From NCBI RefSeq assembly GCF_001010945.1, contig NZ_LBHB01000003.1, positions 150,311-214,310 on the forward strand: 64,000 nt of DNA, read 5' to 3'. Position 1 is the stretch's first letter. Each line of letters starts with the position of its first letter. Below, piece after piece: positions 1 to 8,839 of this stretch. A program made the position numbers and the translations under genes. The notes under the pieces were generated by a model. The model did no database searches and was not told where the DNA came from. It saw nothing but the letters and a program-made list of their open reading frames with translations. Source of the stretch: Aurantiacibacter luteus (lineage in GTDB: Bacteria > Pseudomonadota > Alphaproteobacteria > Sphingomonadales > Sphingomonadaceae).

Positions 1-215
1 CGCATGCGCGGTACGGCAATGTTCGAGACCGCGCCGTATCCCGCACCCGAGGTGCCCACCTCTTCCTCGCCGCTGACGCCGCCCCCGCCGGGCGGGGTGC
101 CGGGCCACAGCAGGATTTCCTCCAGCTCGTGCGCGGAGGCGCCGACCATCGGGCCGGCGGCGTGGATCGCGCCCGCGGCAAGCGTCATGGCGAAGAGGTC
201 GCGGCGGGTCGTCAT
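1..215 (-). CDS. alpha/beta-hydrolase family esterase, N-terminal part only
   Basis: Only the first 71 residues lie in the window; the gene continues beyond base 1. The ATG at 215 overlaps the dctA stop (ATGA), so the two are probably translationally coupled. The N-terminus has a twin-arginine-like start (TTRRDLFAM) and an alanine-rich stretch, suggesting export, perhaps by Tat. The motif LLWPGTPPG followed by a glycine-rich segment is typical of secreted esterases of the alpha/beta-hydrolase fold (acetyl or feruloyl esterase-like). The catalytic residues are outside the window, so the substrate cannot be judged. The family call is an inference from this short stretch. Confidence 0.55.
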   Translation of the reverse strand, partial: MTTRRDLFAMTLAAGAIHAAGPMVGASAHELEEILLWPGTPPGGGGVSGEEEVGTSGAGYGAVSNIAVPRM

Positions 216-1603
216 CGGGCATTCTCCATCGTGGCGGCAAGGCTCTCGCTGTGGGGCCCGGTGCGCTCGTGCCGCTCGATATCCTCGGTCGGCAACGGCA
301 TCGGCGTTCCCGCCATCGCCGCGGCGAGGCGATCGGTGTCGAGTGCCTTTTCCCACTTGGCGACAACCACGGTGGCGACGGCATTGCCGATGAAGTTGGT
401 CAGCGCCCGGCACTCCGACATGAAGCGGTCGATGCCCAGGATCAGCGCCATGCCCGCGACCGGCACCGAGGGCACGACCGAGAGCGTGGCGGCGAGGATC
501 ACGAAGCCCGCGCCGGTCACGCCCGCCGCACCCTTGGAACTGATCATGGCGACCAAAACCAGCGCCACCTGCTCGCCCAGCGAAAGGTCGATGCCCACCG
601 CCTGCGCGATGAACAGCGCGGCCAGCGTCATGTAGATGTTGGTACCGTCGAGGTTGAACGAATAGCCGGTCGGCACGACCAGGCCGACCACGGTCTTGCG
701 ACAGCCGGCGATCTCCATCTTTTCCATCAGCGTGGGCAGCGCTGCCTCGGAGGACGAGGTGCCGAGCACCAGCAGTAGCTCCTCGCGCAGGTATTTAATC
801 AGCGCAAAGATGGAGAAGCCCGCCAACCGCGCGACCACGCCCAGCACGACCACCACGAACAGGATCGATGTGAGGTAGAAGGTGGCGATGAGCGCGGCCA
901 AACTGGCGAGCGAGCCGATGCCGAATTCGCCGATGGTAAAGGCGATTGCCCCGAAAGCGCCGATGGGCGCCAGCTTCATCAGCATGTGGACGAGCTTGAA
1001 GATCACCTCGCTCGCCGACGAGAGGAAGTCGAGGACGAGGTCGCTTTTCGGCCGCGTGGCGGCGATGGCCACGCCAGAGAGGATCGCCACCAGCAGCACC
1101 TGCAGGATCGATCCGCTGGTGAGCGCGCTGAACAGCGTCGTCGGGATGATCGCCAGCAGGAAGGCGGCGATGGTTTGTTCTTCGGCGGTCGAGGCATAGG
1201 AACTAACTGCATCGGCATCGAGGCTGGCCGGATCGATGTTCAGCCCCGCGCCCGGTTGCACGACATTGGCGACGACGAGGCCGATGATGAGGGCCAGGGT
1301 GGAAAAGAACAGGAAGTAGGCGAGCGCCTTGCCGGCCACGCTGCCGACAGACGACATGTCCTTCATTCCCGCGATCCCCGTCGCCACGGTCAGGAAGATC
1401 ACCGGCGCGATGATCATCTTGACGAGCGCGATGAAGCCGTCGCCGACTGGCTTGAGCGAGGTGCCGAAGTCGGGGAACAGGTGGCCGACGATGGCACCGA
1501 GCACGATGGCCGCTACGACCTGGGCATACAGGCGGCGATAGATCGGTACCCGTCTTGCTGGCGCGTGTGGCGGCAGGGGGCGTTCGGTAGCGTTGGTCAG
1601 CAT
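212..1603 (-). CDS. dctA: C4-dicarboxylate:cation symporter DctA
   Basis: Inner-membrane sodium/proton-coupled carrier of the DAACS family (DctA/GltP), importing succinate, fumarate and malate. The 463-residue length is normal and the sequence is a run of hydrophobic helices. The serine-rich re-entrant loop ([11 protein letters not shown]), the motif [11 protein letters not shown] in the seventh helix, and the second hairpin ([15 protein letters not shown]) are all present. The ATG at 1603 is chosen because GGAGAGG lies just upstream; a GTG 18 bases earlier has no such site. It is divergent from dctB-dctD, which presumably control it. The C-terminal tail after the last helix is long and hydrophilic. 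Confidence 0.93.
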   Translation of the reverse strand: MLTNATERPLPPHAPARRVPIYRRLYAQVVAAIVLGAIVGHLFPDFGTSLKPVGDGFIALVKMIIAPVIFLTVATGIAGMKDMSSVGSVAGKALAYFLFFSTLALIIGLVVANVVQPGAGLNIDPASLDADAVSSYASTAEEQTIAAFLLAIIPTTLFSALTSGSILQVLLVAILSGVAIAATRPKSDLVLDFLSSASEVIFKLVHMLMKLAPIGAFGAIAFTIGEFGIGSLASLAALIATFYLTSILFVVVVLGVVARLAGFSIFALIKYLREELLLVLGTSSSEAALPTLMEKMEIAGCRKTVVGLVVPTGYSFNLDGTNIYMTLAALFIAQAVGIDLSLGEQVALVLVAMISSKGAAGVTGAGFVILAATLSVVPSVPVAGMALILGIDRFMSECRALTNFIGNAVATVVVAKWEKALDTDRLAAAMAGTPMPLPTEDIERHERTGPHSESLAATMENAR

Positions 1604-1731
1604 GTCCTCTCCACGCCGCACTTGATGCGGTCTTAGACAGGATAGGCTGCGCGAACCGCCTATCCAGCATGAGGCAGCTGAAAGTTTTTTCCTGCAAAAT
1701 CAATTCTATTGACCGGTCCGACGAGTAATTC

Positions 1732-1778
1732 GTGCGAATTTCCGCACAAGCTGTCTGTTCGGAATGCGGAAAATCGCA
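1732..1778. promoter_or_regulatory. tandem palindromes in the dctA-dctB intergenic region (likely DctD sites)
   Basis: Two copies of TGCG-N6-CGCA lie at 1733-1746 and 1765-1778, centres 32 bp apart (about three helical turns), between the divergent dctA and dctB starts. A third short palindrome, TTGCGCAA, follows at 1783-1790. Tandem dyads upstream of dctA are what a dimeric DctD-type regulator needs. That DctD is the binder is inferred from position only. I found no convincing -24/-12 promoter toward dctA. Confidence 0.5.
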
Positions 1779-1790
1779 CATGGTTGCGCA

Positions 1791-3476
1791 ATGACGTTCC
1801 TCAACTCCGCGCCGCCACGCGGTCGCCTGGCCCTGATCGTTGCAACGAGCCTCGTGCTCGTTGCAGCGGTTGCCTTCGCGGCGCTGTTCCTGGTGCAGCG
1901 GGTGGAGCGGGACGCGGCGCTGTTCGAGGTCGAGACGCGGGCGCGTAGCGATGCGCAAATTCTCGCCAACGGCCTGCGTTCGGAGCTGAGCAAGTTCGAG
2001 CTCGTCCCGCGCGTCCTCGCCGAGGATCTGGAAGTCGCGGCTGTCGTGCAGGGCGATCGCGGGACGCGCCGAGCGCTCGACCGCCGGCTCGAGCGCATTG
2101 CCGAGCAGACGGGTGCGGCGGCGCTGTATGTCATGGACGCCGACGGGCTGACACTCGCGGCCAGCAACTGGAACCTGCCGACCAGTTTCGTGGGGTCCAA
2201 CTACGCCTTCCGCGGCTATTTCCGCGATGCCCTGGCGCAGGGCGAAGCGTCGCAATTTGCGCTCGGTACAGTCAGCCGAGCCCCTGGCCTCTACATTGCA
2301 CACAGCATCGTGGTGGACGGTAGGCCGCGGGGCGTAGTCGCGCTGAAGGTCGAATTCGACGAGGCGGAGCAGGTCTGGCGCGACAGCGGCGTGCGCGCAT
2401 TCGTTAGCGATGCAGAGGGTATCGTGCTCATCGCGAGCGATCCGGCATGGCGCTTTACCATGCTGCAGCGCTTTGCCAGCGCAGGTCGCGATGCCGCCGC
2501 GGACGAGCGGCAGTACGGCGTGGCCGGATTTCGCAGGTTCGCGCCCGACATTCCGGATGCCGCGCTCGTCAGTGTGCCGGTGGGATACCCGGCGCAGGGT
2601 ACCGCAGAGGAATGGAACCTCCATCTACTCGCCGAAACCGGTCCGCAAGTCGCCGCGGCGCAGCAGACCGCACGGCTGGAGGTATTGCTTGGACTTGTTG
2701 CGCTGGCCCTTGTCCTCTGGGCTGCCTTCCAGTGGCGGCGCCACAGGCAGGCACAGACGCGCAGCATCATCGCCGCACGAACGGCAACGCTGCGCGAACA
2801 GCTGACGCAGGCAAACCGGCTCGCGACCCTGGGGCAGGTCACGGCCGGCGTGGGCCACGAGATTCGCCAGCCGCTCGCGGCAAGCAGGCTCTTCGCGGAG
2901 AACGGTCAGCGCATGATCGCAGCGGGCGACACTGGCGGTGCGGCAGACAATTTCGCGCACATTGCCGGGCTCATGGAACGGATCGGCCAGATTACCGACG
3001 AATTGCTGCGCTTCAGCCGGCGAACCGCGCGAGAGCCCGGCGACGTCCAGCTGGCGCGCGCTATCGACGGCGCCATGCTGCTGCTGCGAGACCGGATCGA
3101 GCAGAGCGGCGTGACCATCGAACGCCCTTCCTCTTCGCTCGCGGAAACGATCGTTCGCGCCGAGCCGGTTCGGTTGGAGCAGGTTCTTGTGAACCTTTTG
3201 CAAAACGCGCTCGATGCGGTCGGTGAAGGCGGGCGGATCGAGATCACGATCGCCTGCGACGCGAATTTTGCGCGGCTGAGCGTATTGGATGACGGCCCAG
3301 GCCTGACGCGTGAAGAAGCGGACCAGCTGTTCCAGCCATTCGCTACGACCAAACCGGACGGCCTCGGACTGGGCCTCGTCATCTCGCTCGACATCATGCA
3401 GGGTCTCGATGGCGACCTAGTGGTCGAACCCTCTGGTGACGGCGGGCGGTTTACGATGGTCATCCCCCTCGCATGA
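1791..3476 (+). CDS. dctB: C4-dicarboxylate sensor histidine kinase DctB
   Basis: Membrane sensor kinase that should detect periplasmic C4-dicarboxylates and phosphorylate DctD. Order in the 561-residue product: N-terminal membrane helix (about 10-35), long periplasmic Cache-like sensor region (to about 290), second helix, coiled coil, dimerisation/phosphoacceptor helix with GHEIRQPLAA (His near 356), then an HATPase domain with NLLQNALDA (N box), DDGPGL (G1) and DGLGLGL (G2). The start is uncertain: ATG 1764 is also in frame but lies inside the second dyad, so ATG 1791 is preferred. The stop overlaps the dctD start by ATGA. Confidence 0.88.
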   Translation: MTFLNSAPPRGRLALIVATSLVLVAAVAFAALFLVQRVERDAALFEVETRARSDAQILANGLRSELSKFELVPRVLAEDLEVAAVVQGDRGTRRALDRRLERIAEQTGAAALYVMDADGLTLAASNWNLPTSFVGSNYAFRGYFRDALAQGEASQFALGTVSRAPGLYIAHSIVVDGRPRGVVALKVEFDEAEQVWRDSGVRAFVSDAEGIVLIASDPAWRFTMLQRFASAGRDAAADERQYGVAGFRRFAPDIPDAALVSVPVGYPAQGTAEEWNLHLLAETGPQVAAAQQTARLEVLLGLVALALVLWAAFQWRRHRQAQTRSIIAARTATLREQLTQANRLATLGQVTAGVGHEIRQPLAASRLFAENGQRMIAAGDTGGAADNFAHIAGLMERIGQITDELLRFSRRTAREPGDVQLARAIDGAMLLLRDRIEQSGVTIERPSSSLAETIVRAEPVRLEQVLVNLLQNALDAVGEGGRIEITIACDANFARLSVLDDGPGLTREEADQLFQPFATTKPDGLGLGLVISLDIMQGLDGDLVVEPSGDGGRFTMVIPLA

Positions 3477-4813
3477 GCGCCCGGCCGGCCCTTACGGTAG
3501 CCTTGGTGGAAGACGATGCCGTCTTGCGCGCGGCTACGGTGCAGGCGCTCCTGCTGGAAGGCGCGCACGTCGAGGCCTTTGCCGATGCGCGCGCCGCCCT
3601 GGCCTGGCTCGCCGAGGATTTCGCGGGCGTGGTGGTGACCGATGTGCGGCTTCCCGGCATGTCCGGCATCGCGCTTTTCGAGCAATTGCGAGAGATGGAC
3701 CCGGCCCTCCCGGTGATCCTGGTCACGGGGCACGGCGACATAGACATGGCGGTGAACGCCATGCGCGGCGGCGCCGCCGATTTCCTCGCCAAGCCGTTCT
3801 CCTCGGCAGACCTCCTGCGCTCCATCAAGCGGGCCTTCGAGCAGCGAGTGCTGGCGCTGGAGAATCGCGCGCTGCGGCAGGAATTGCATCGCGCGAGCGG
3901 CGGGCGAGGGCCGGCCGTGCTGCAGGGCAGTTCCCCCGCCGTAACTGCCCTTCGCTCGCTGGTCGAGGCTGTCGGCAACGCGGAAATCGATGTCGTCATC
4001 AAGGGCGGGCAGGGCACCGGCAAGACGACGCTGGCACGGCATATCCACGACATGGGCCCGCGCGCGGCCCGACCCTTCGTCGCCATCGACAATGGTGTGC
4101 TCGCGCACGAGGATGCCGAGCTGCTGTTGTTCGGCCGAGATCCGGCTGCGGGGCTTTCGCGCACCGGCCTGCTGGAACGCGCCAACGGAGGGACGCTGCT
4201 GCTGGACGATGTCGCCGAGTTCGATGCGCCGCTACGCGCGCGGCTTCTCGCCATGCTGGACAGCAGGACCGTCATTCCCATCGGAGCGGATCGCGGTCGC
4301 AGGCTCAACCTGCGGATCGTACTTGCCCGGCAACCGGGCGATGCGGCGTTGCAGGACGCGGGCAGCGCGCTTGAACGAAGGCTGGGCGCGGTGTCGATCA
4401 CCTTGCCGTCGCTGGCGGAGCGAAGGGAAGATCTGCCGACGCTTCTTGGCATTTTCGTGCGCCGACACGAGTTGGCTACCGAACGCCAGGCACGCGAGAT
4501 GTCCGATCGCGACCGGGAGTATCTCCAGCTTCACACCTGGGCAGGCAATCTGCGCGAACTCGACGGCTACGCCCGTGCACTCGTGCTCGGGGTGCCCATG
4601 CAATCCTCACCGGGCGAAACATCGACGCAACCTCATTCGCTGGCGGAACGCGTCGCGCAATTCGAGCGAAGCCTCATCGAGGACGGGCTTCGTCGCTACG
4701 GCGGCAACGTCGAGAAGCTTCGCGCGGAGATGCAAATCCCGCGCAAGACGCTGTATGACAAGTTGAGGCGATACGGTCTCGTAGCAAAGGAATTCCGCTC
4801 AAGCGTATTTTGA
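3473..4813 (+). CDS. dctD: DctD-like response regulator with degenerate AAA+ domain
   Basis: 446 residues in the NtrC-type order: receiver with acidic pocket EDD near 13-15, phospho-acceptor Asp57 (VVTDVRLPG) and Lys in FLAKPF; AAA+ ATPase domain with a Walker A-like GGQGTGKTT near 178; Walker B-like GTLLLDDV near 240; Fis-type helix-turn-helix at the C-terminus (YGGNVEKLRAEMQIPRKTLY). The GAFTGA loop that contacts sigma-54 is missing: the segment after LLFG reads RDPAAGLSRTG. The usual arginine-finger stretch is also altered (ALERRLG). It is cotranscribed with dctB. It probably controls dctA by a sigma-54-independent route, or acts as a DNA-binding regulator without activator activity. Confidence 0.8.
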   Translation: MSARPALTVALVEDDAVLRAATVQALLLEGAHVEAFADARAALAWLAEDFAGVVVTDVRLPGMSGIALFEQLREMDPALPVILVTGHGDIDMAVNAMRGGAADFLAKPFSSADLLRSIKRAFEQRVLALENRALRQELHRASGGRGPAVLQGSSPAVTALRSLVEAVGNAEIDVVIKGGQGTGKTTLARHIHDMGPRAARPFVAIDNGVLAHEDAELLLFGRDPAAGLSRTGLLERANGGTLLLDDVAEFDAPLRARLLAMLDSRTVIPIGADRGRRLNLRIVLARQPGDAALQDAGSALERRLGAVSITLPSLAERREDLPTLLGIFVRRHELATERQAREMSDRDREYLQLHTWAGNLRELDGYARALVLGVPMQSSPGETSTQPHSLAERVAQFERSLIEDGLRRYGGNVEKLRAEMQIPRKTLYDKLRRYGLVAKEFRSSVF

Positions 4814-5048
4814 ATGCGACGATTGGCAGGTGTAGGACGGCCCGCTCGGGTGTGGCTGGCGCATGCCGCACCCTGGATTTGCCGGCGGGATCTGCCTCGC
4901 TCGAGCGGGTGAGAGTATTGGCATTGCGGCAATCGTCTTCAGCAAGCGGCCGTGCCGCTTCCGACCAATCACTTCAGCCGGGTTCAATGCGTGAACGGCG
5001 GCTTTGAGAATTGATTGCGTGCTGACCAGGGTCAGAGATTATCAATAA

Positions 5049-5123
5049 TGGTGCCGGCTGAGGGATTTGAACCCCCGACCTTCGGTTTACAAAACCGCTG
5101 CACTACCACTGTGCTAAGCCGGC
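5049..5123 (-). tRNA. tRNA-Thr (anticodon TGT)
   Basis: On the minus strand the seven-base acceptor stem begins GCCGGC and its 3' strand is followed by discriminator A and an encoded CCA (5049-5051). The D-arm contains AGTGGTAGT, the T-loop GGTTCAAATCC is standard, and the anticodon loop TTTGTAA centres on TGT, which reads ACA threonine codons. The cloverleaf is complete. No integrase is adjacent. Confidence 0.93.
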
Positions 5124-5255
5124 ATATCCCGTCGCGGGAAGGCCTCGCCTTTGCCTCAAGGCGGCGCAAACGTCCAGCCTTCGCTAGGCGCCCGGCCCTA
5201 TTGCGCAGTGCCCGCGTTCGGATATGGTTCGGGACAGGGAACAAGGGGGCTTTCA

Positions 5256-5564
5256 ATGGACGACAATTTACGGACCCAGCTCATGTTCGAGGCGCAGCGC
5301 AAGAGCGCGGGCGCCGCCTACCTGCTGTGGTTCTTCCTCGGCGGGTTCGGCGCGCATCGCTTCTATCTCGGACAGACCGGCACGGGCATCGCGCAATTGC
5401 TGCTGGGCCTGCTCGGCTGGATCCCGCTGTTCCTCGGCTGGCTGGTTCTCGGCATCTGGTGGGTCGTCGACGCCTTTCTCATCCCCGGCATCATCGAGCG
5501 GCAGAACATGGAAGCCATCGAGCGGCTGGGCGGCAACCGCCGGGGCCTGTCCGCGCGCATCTAG
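5256..5564 (+). CDS. TM2 domain membrane protein
   Basis: 102-residue integral membrane protein with two helices joined by a short turn. It carries the TM2 hallmark around AYLLWFFLGGFGAHRFYLG (residues about 21-39), then a second hydrophobic stretch ending in a WWVVDAF motif. TM2 proteins are common and mostly of unknown molecular function. The ATG at 5256 follows AAGGGGGC, a good ribosome site. The gene is convergent with the next one, and both stop codons sit on a shared CTAG at 5561-5564. No neighbour suggests a specific role. Confidence 0.85.
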   Translation: MDDNLRTQLMFEAQRKSAGAAYLLWFFLGGFGAHRFYLGQTGTGIAQLLLGLLGWIPLFLGWLVLGIWWVVDAFLIPGIIERQNMEAIERLGGNRRGLSARI

Positions 5565-6433
5565 GGCACGCCGAAGGTCCAGCCTTCGGTGCGGGCGATC
5601 TGCGGGGTCATCGCAGCGGGGCTCCACAAGGCGGCATCGTCCGCCGCCACGCGCAGCCAGGCGGCGGTGATCAGCGCGTCGGAGGCGTGGTCGTCGATGG
5701 CACCTTCGCCCGGCACAGGCGGACTGCCGAGTGCGGCGAGTGCCGCGTTCAGCTCCTCGAAGCTGCGCATCTTGCTGCGCGAGGGCGATCGGCCCGCGGC
5801 CATGGCGGCGATGGTGGTGTAGATTTCGACCACGACCGATCCGGTGTGGGGCAGGGGGTCGACGGGCCAGACGGGCAGGCGGCCCGCCAGCGCGTGCAGC
5901 ACCCGCATCCCCGTCAGGCTCGACTTCCCGACCTGCGAGGCGCCCACGAGGTTGAAGTTGGAGGTCGGCTTGCACCCCAGCGCTTCCTGTTCGCGCTCGG
6001 TGACGCGGAACCGGCCCCTGCCGCCCTCGAAGGCCGCCCCCTCGCGCGCGCCGTGGCGGCGGAAGTGGGCGCTCGCCTCGGGATGATCGACGAAGCTGGT
6101 CGCGCCCAGGTGCTCGTCGGCGGCGCAGGTGCTCTCCACCAGCGACCATAGCGCTTTCGCGTCCGCCGGGCTGCGATCCCAGCCGGGGAAATAGGCGCCG
6201 CGGTCGGCGAATGGCAGGGCAATGCCAAGGTCGAGGCCGACGAGCGAATTGTCGGGCAACGCCTCGGTAAGCACGTCGAGCACCTCGGCGCGGCTCCAGC
6301 CCCTGTCGCGCTGCACCAGCACCGGCGGCCCGCCACCTGCGTGCGCCACCGCGACGGCGATGGCCTTGTGCCGTGCGCCTTGCGCGCCCGACCAGTCGAT
6401 GGCGAGGAAGTGCTCGAATTCGCGGACCTTCAC
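5561..6433 (-). CDS. uncharacterised protein, possibly RNase H-fold (DUF429-like)
   Basis: A 290-residue soluble protein starting with FLAIDWSGAQG, an Asp in a first beta strand as in RNase H-fold nucleases. Further acidic positions are LVGLDLGIALPF near 80 and DDHASDALITAAWL near 250, the usual layout of acidic residues in DUF429-type predicted nucleases. I infer the fold from these motifs only. The start is GTG at 6433, overlapping the rarA stop by GTGA, so it is translationally coupled to rarA. No activity is known for this group, and a link to DNA repair is suggested only by context. Confidence 0.5.
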   Translation of the reverse strand: MKVREFEHFLAIDWSGAQGARHKAIAVAVAHAGGGPPVLVQRDRGWSRAEVLDVLTEALPDNSLVGLDLGIALPFADRGAYFPGWDRSPADAKALWSLVESTCAADEHLGATSFVDHPEASAHFRRHGAREGAAFEGGRGRFRVTEREQEALGCKPTSNFNLVGASQVGKSSLTGMRVLHALAGRLPVWPVDPLPHTGSVVVEIYTTIAAMAAGRSPSRSKMRSFEELNAALAALGSPPVPGEGAIDDHASDALITAAWLRVAADDAALWSPAAMTPQIARTEGWTFGVP

Positions 6434-7746
6434 CGGCGTTCGTCCCGCAGCTTGTCCCAGTAGGCGAGCCGCTCGCGCACCTTGCGCTCGAACCCGCGCT
6501 CGACCGGCTGGTAGAAGGCCTGCGGCTCCATCTCGTCGGGCCAGTAGTTGTCGCCTGAGAAGCCTTCGTCGGCGTCGTGGTCGTAGGTGTAGCCAGCGCC
6601 GTAGCCGACCTGTTTCATCAGCTTGGTGGGCGCGTTCACGATGTTCATCGGCGGCATCAGGCTGCCGGTCTCGCGCGCCGACTTCCACGCCGCCTTCTGC
6701 GCCTTGTATACCGCGTTCGACTTGGGCGCGGTGGCGAGGTAGACGCAGGCCTGCGCCAGCGCCAGCTCGCCTTCAGGGCTGCCGAGGAACTGGTAGGCGT
6801 CCTTGGCCGCAATGCACTGGGTCAGCGCGCCGGGGTCGGCCATGCCGATGTCCTCCACCGCCATGCGGATCAGCCGCCGGGCGAGGAACAGCGGTTCCTC
6901 CCCCGCCGTCAGCATCCGCGCGAGGTAATAGAGCGAGGCCTGCGGATCGCTGCCGCGCACCGCCTTGTGCAACGCGGAGATGAGGTTGTAGTGCCCCTCG
7001 CGGTCCTTGTCGTAGACGGCGACGCGGCGCTGGAGGAACTGGCCGAGAGCAGCAGGATCGAGCGGTTCGGCGATCTTCGCGGCGTAGAGCGTCTCCGCCT
7101 GGTTGAGCAGGAAGCGGCCGTCGCCGTCGGCGCTGGCGATCAGGGCCTCGCGCGCCGGATTGGTCAGGGGCAGGGGGCCTTCGAGGTCCTCCGCGCGGTC
7201 CAGCAGGCGGCCTAGCGCCGCGGCATCCAGCCGGTGCAGGATCAGCACCTGCGCGCGGCTGAGCAGCGCGGCGTTGAGTTCAAAGCTGGGGTTCTCGGTC
7301 GTCGCGCCGACGAGGGTCACGGTGCCGCGCTCGACGAAGGGTAGGAAGCCGTCCTGCTGGGCGCGATTGAAGCGGTGGATCTCGTCCACGAAAAGCAGCG
7401 TACGTTGCCCCGCCTTTTTGGCGGTCTCGGCGGCGGCAAAGGCCTTCTTGAGGTCGGCCACCCCGCTGAACACCGCGCTCACCGCCTCGTATCGCATGCC
7501 CACGGCGGCGGCGAGCAGGCGGGCGATGCTGGTCTTGCCGGTGCCGGGCGGGCCCCACAGGATGAGGCTTGAGAGGCGACCCGCCGCCACCATCCGCCCG
7601 ATCGCGCCCTCCGGCCCGGTGATGTGCTCCTGCCCGATGACTTCGGACAGGTCGCGCGGCCGCAGCCGGTCGGCCAGCGGCGCGTCCTCGCCCGGTTCGT
7701 CGAGCGCGCGCTGGGGCGGTTCATCGTCGGCGAAAAGATCGGCCAT
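6430..7746 (-). CDS. rarA: replication-associated recombination protein A (RarA/MgsA)
   Basis: AAA+ ATPase of the clamp-loader-like RarA/WRNIP1 family, acting at stalled replication forks. The 438 residues show the N-terminal PLADRLRPRDLSEVIGQEH motif, Walker A GPPGTGKTS near 61, Walker B FVDEIHRFN near 112, sensor 1 ATTENPSF, and the MgsA C-terminal domain (ALHKAVRGSDPQASLYYLARM, and PPMNIVNAP). Length is normal. The ATG at 7746 is the natural start; the open frame extends 19 codons upstream without support. It is followed by the coupled 5561-6433 gene. Confidence 0.95.
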   Translation of the reverse strand: MADLFADDEPPQRALDEPGEDAPLADRLRPRDLSEVIGQEHITGPEGAIGRMVAAGRLSSLILWGPPGTGKTSIARLLAAAVGMRYEAVSAVFSGVADLKKAFAAAETAKKAGQRTLLFVDEIHRFNRAQQDGFLPFVERGTVTLVGATTENPSFELNAALLSRAQVLILHRLDAAALGRLLDRAEDLEGPLPLTNPAREALIASADGDGRFLLNQAETLYAAKIAEPLDPAALGQFLQRRVAVYDKDREGHYNLISALHKAVRGSDPQASLYYLARMLTAGEEPLFLARRLIRMAVEDIGMADPGALTQCIAAKDAYQFLGSPEGELALAQACVYLATAPKSNAVYKAQKAAWKSARETGSLMPPMNIVNAPTKLMKQVGYGAGYTYDHDADEGFSGDNYWPDEMEPQAFYQPVERGFERKVRERLAYWDKLRDERR

Positions 7747-7826
7747 CACCCTTCCTAACGCGTGGCGGCGCGCGAAATGCAGCGGGCAGCGAAATTTTTG
7801 CACAGACCCCTTGTTACGATAGGTCT

Positions 7827-7838
7827 AAGATATATCTT
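7827..7838. promoter_or_regulatory. perfect palindrome, likely PadR autoregulatory operator
   Basis: AAGATATATCTT is a perfect 12-bp palindrome about 30 bp upstream of the PadR start codon (7867). Short AT-rich dyads of this kind are typical PadR operators, so autorepression is likely. It is a rare AT-rich island in GC-rich surroundings. The site also faces the divergent rarA gene, whose start is at 7746. Confidence 0.55.
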
Positions 7839-7866
7839 GCCGATGGGACACGATTGGAGAACTCGC

Positions 7867-8817
7867 ATGGGAAGAAAGCACAAGGGCGAGCGTGACGAGA
7901 ACGGCGCGCCCCGACCCCCGAAACCACCGAAGCCCCCGAAACCGCCCAGGCCCCCGGCCGCGCCGGACGAGGACATCAACGACGAAGGCGACATGGAGCC
8001 GCTGGAAGGCCACATCTCGGATCATCCCGAAGGCGAGGATTTCGACGTGGATATCGAGATCGACTTCGAGGGCGAGGGGAAGCGCGACAGTTTCTTCGGC
8101 CCCAGTGGCCCGTTCGGCCGCAACGGTCCTTTCGGCGAAGAGGGCGTCTTCGGCGAAAAGGGCGTGTTCGGCGAACAGGGTCCGTTCGGCGAGAAGGGCG
8201 TATTCGGCCCCGACGGACCCTTCGGCCCCAAGGGCGTCTTCGGGCCGGGCGGCGTCTTTGCCAAGTCCTCGCGCCATCGCGGCGGACTGCGCCACGCAGG
8301 CCGGGCGGAGCGGGCGCACCGCCGCGCGGAGCAGATCCACGGCCTTGCCGGCAGCCGCCGTCGCCGCCTGTTCGGTCCCGGCGAACTGCGCCTGCTGCTG
8401 CTCGCCATGCTCGCCGAGGAGCCGCGCCACGGCTACGAGCTCATCAAGGCGCTGGAGGGCATGACCGAGGGCGCGTATGCCCCGTCGCCGGGCGTCGTCT
8501 ATCCGACGTTGCAGATGCTCACCGACGAGGGCGCGATCGCCGAGACCGCGAGCGACGATGCCCGCAAGCTCTACCAGGCCACCGACGCAGGCGTTGCCGA
8601 ACTCGAGGACCGCAAGGAGGAAATCCGCGAGCTGTGGGAGCGGCTCGGTCGCAAGACGGAACGTGCCCGGCCGATGGACCAGCCCGAACTGTTCCGCGCG
8701 CTGGGCAATCTCGCCTCGGTCGTCGCCAACAAGGCGAAGCGCGGCGGGCTGGAGCTCGACAAGGATCAGGTCGTCGACCTGATCGACCAGCTGGCGCGCA
8801 GGATCGAGCGACTCTAG
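7867..8817 (+). CDS. PadR-family transcriptional regulator with glycine-rich hexapeptide repeats
   Basis: 316 residues, far longer than a usual 110-180-residue PadR. Residues 16-31 are a Pro/Lys run (PPKPPKPPKPPRPP), residues 35-72 are very acidic, and residues 81-133 are about eight tandem units of the form G-(P/V)-F-G-x-x. The winged helix follows at about 170-260 (LLLLAMLAEEPRHGYELI, SPGVVYPTLQML, KLYQATDAG), the PadR signature, with a helical dimerisation tail. The start at 7867 has GGAGA upstream. The dyad at 7827-7838 suggests autoregulation. Function of the N-terminal part is unknown; it could be an interaction or sensing module. Confidence 0.85.
   Translation: MGRKHKGERDENGAPRPPKPPKPPKPPRPPAAPDEDINDEGDMEPLEGHISDHPEGEDFDVDIEIDFEGEGKRDSFFGPSGPFGRNGPFGEEGVFGEKGVFGEQGPFGEKGVFGPDGPFGPKGVFGPGGVFAKSSRHRGGLRHAGRAERAHRRAEQIHGLAGSRRRRLFGPGELRLLLLAMLAEEPRHGYELIKALEGMTEGAYAPSPGVVYPTLQMLTDEGAIAETASDDARKLYQATDAGVAELEDRKEEIRELWERLGRKTERARPMDQPELFRALGNLASVVANKAKRGGLELDKDQVVDLIDQLARRIERL
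8107..8265 (+). repeat. coding 18-bp tandem repeats in the PadR gene
   Basis: About eight imperfect 18-bp units encode G-P/V-F-G-x-x (for example GPFGEE, GVFGEK, GVFGEQ, GPFGEK, GVFGPD). The units share a TTCGGC core at constant phase. Variable positions are mostly charged residues or proline. The array could change length by slippage or recombination. It is not a CRISPR array, since there are no unique spacers. Confidence 0.85.
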
Positions 8818-8839
8818 GCCGCTGCGGCGATCCGTGATA

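Noticed and set aside
1604..1790. Sigma-54 promoter for dctA
   Set aside because: No TGGC-N8-TGC with ten-base GG-GC spacing was found toward dctA; the dyads are the only clear signals.
5561..5564. Shared CTAG stop codons at two convergent gene pairs (also 20700-20703)
   Set aside because: CTAG contains TAG on both strands, so such overlaps arise by chance at tight convergent junctions; no further signal surrounds them.
8107..8265. Possible CRISPR array in the regular 18-bp repeats
   Set aside because: Repeats are contiguous, in frame with PadR and have no spacers or cas genes.
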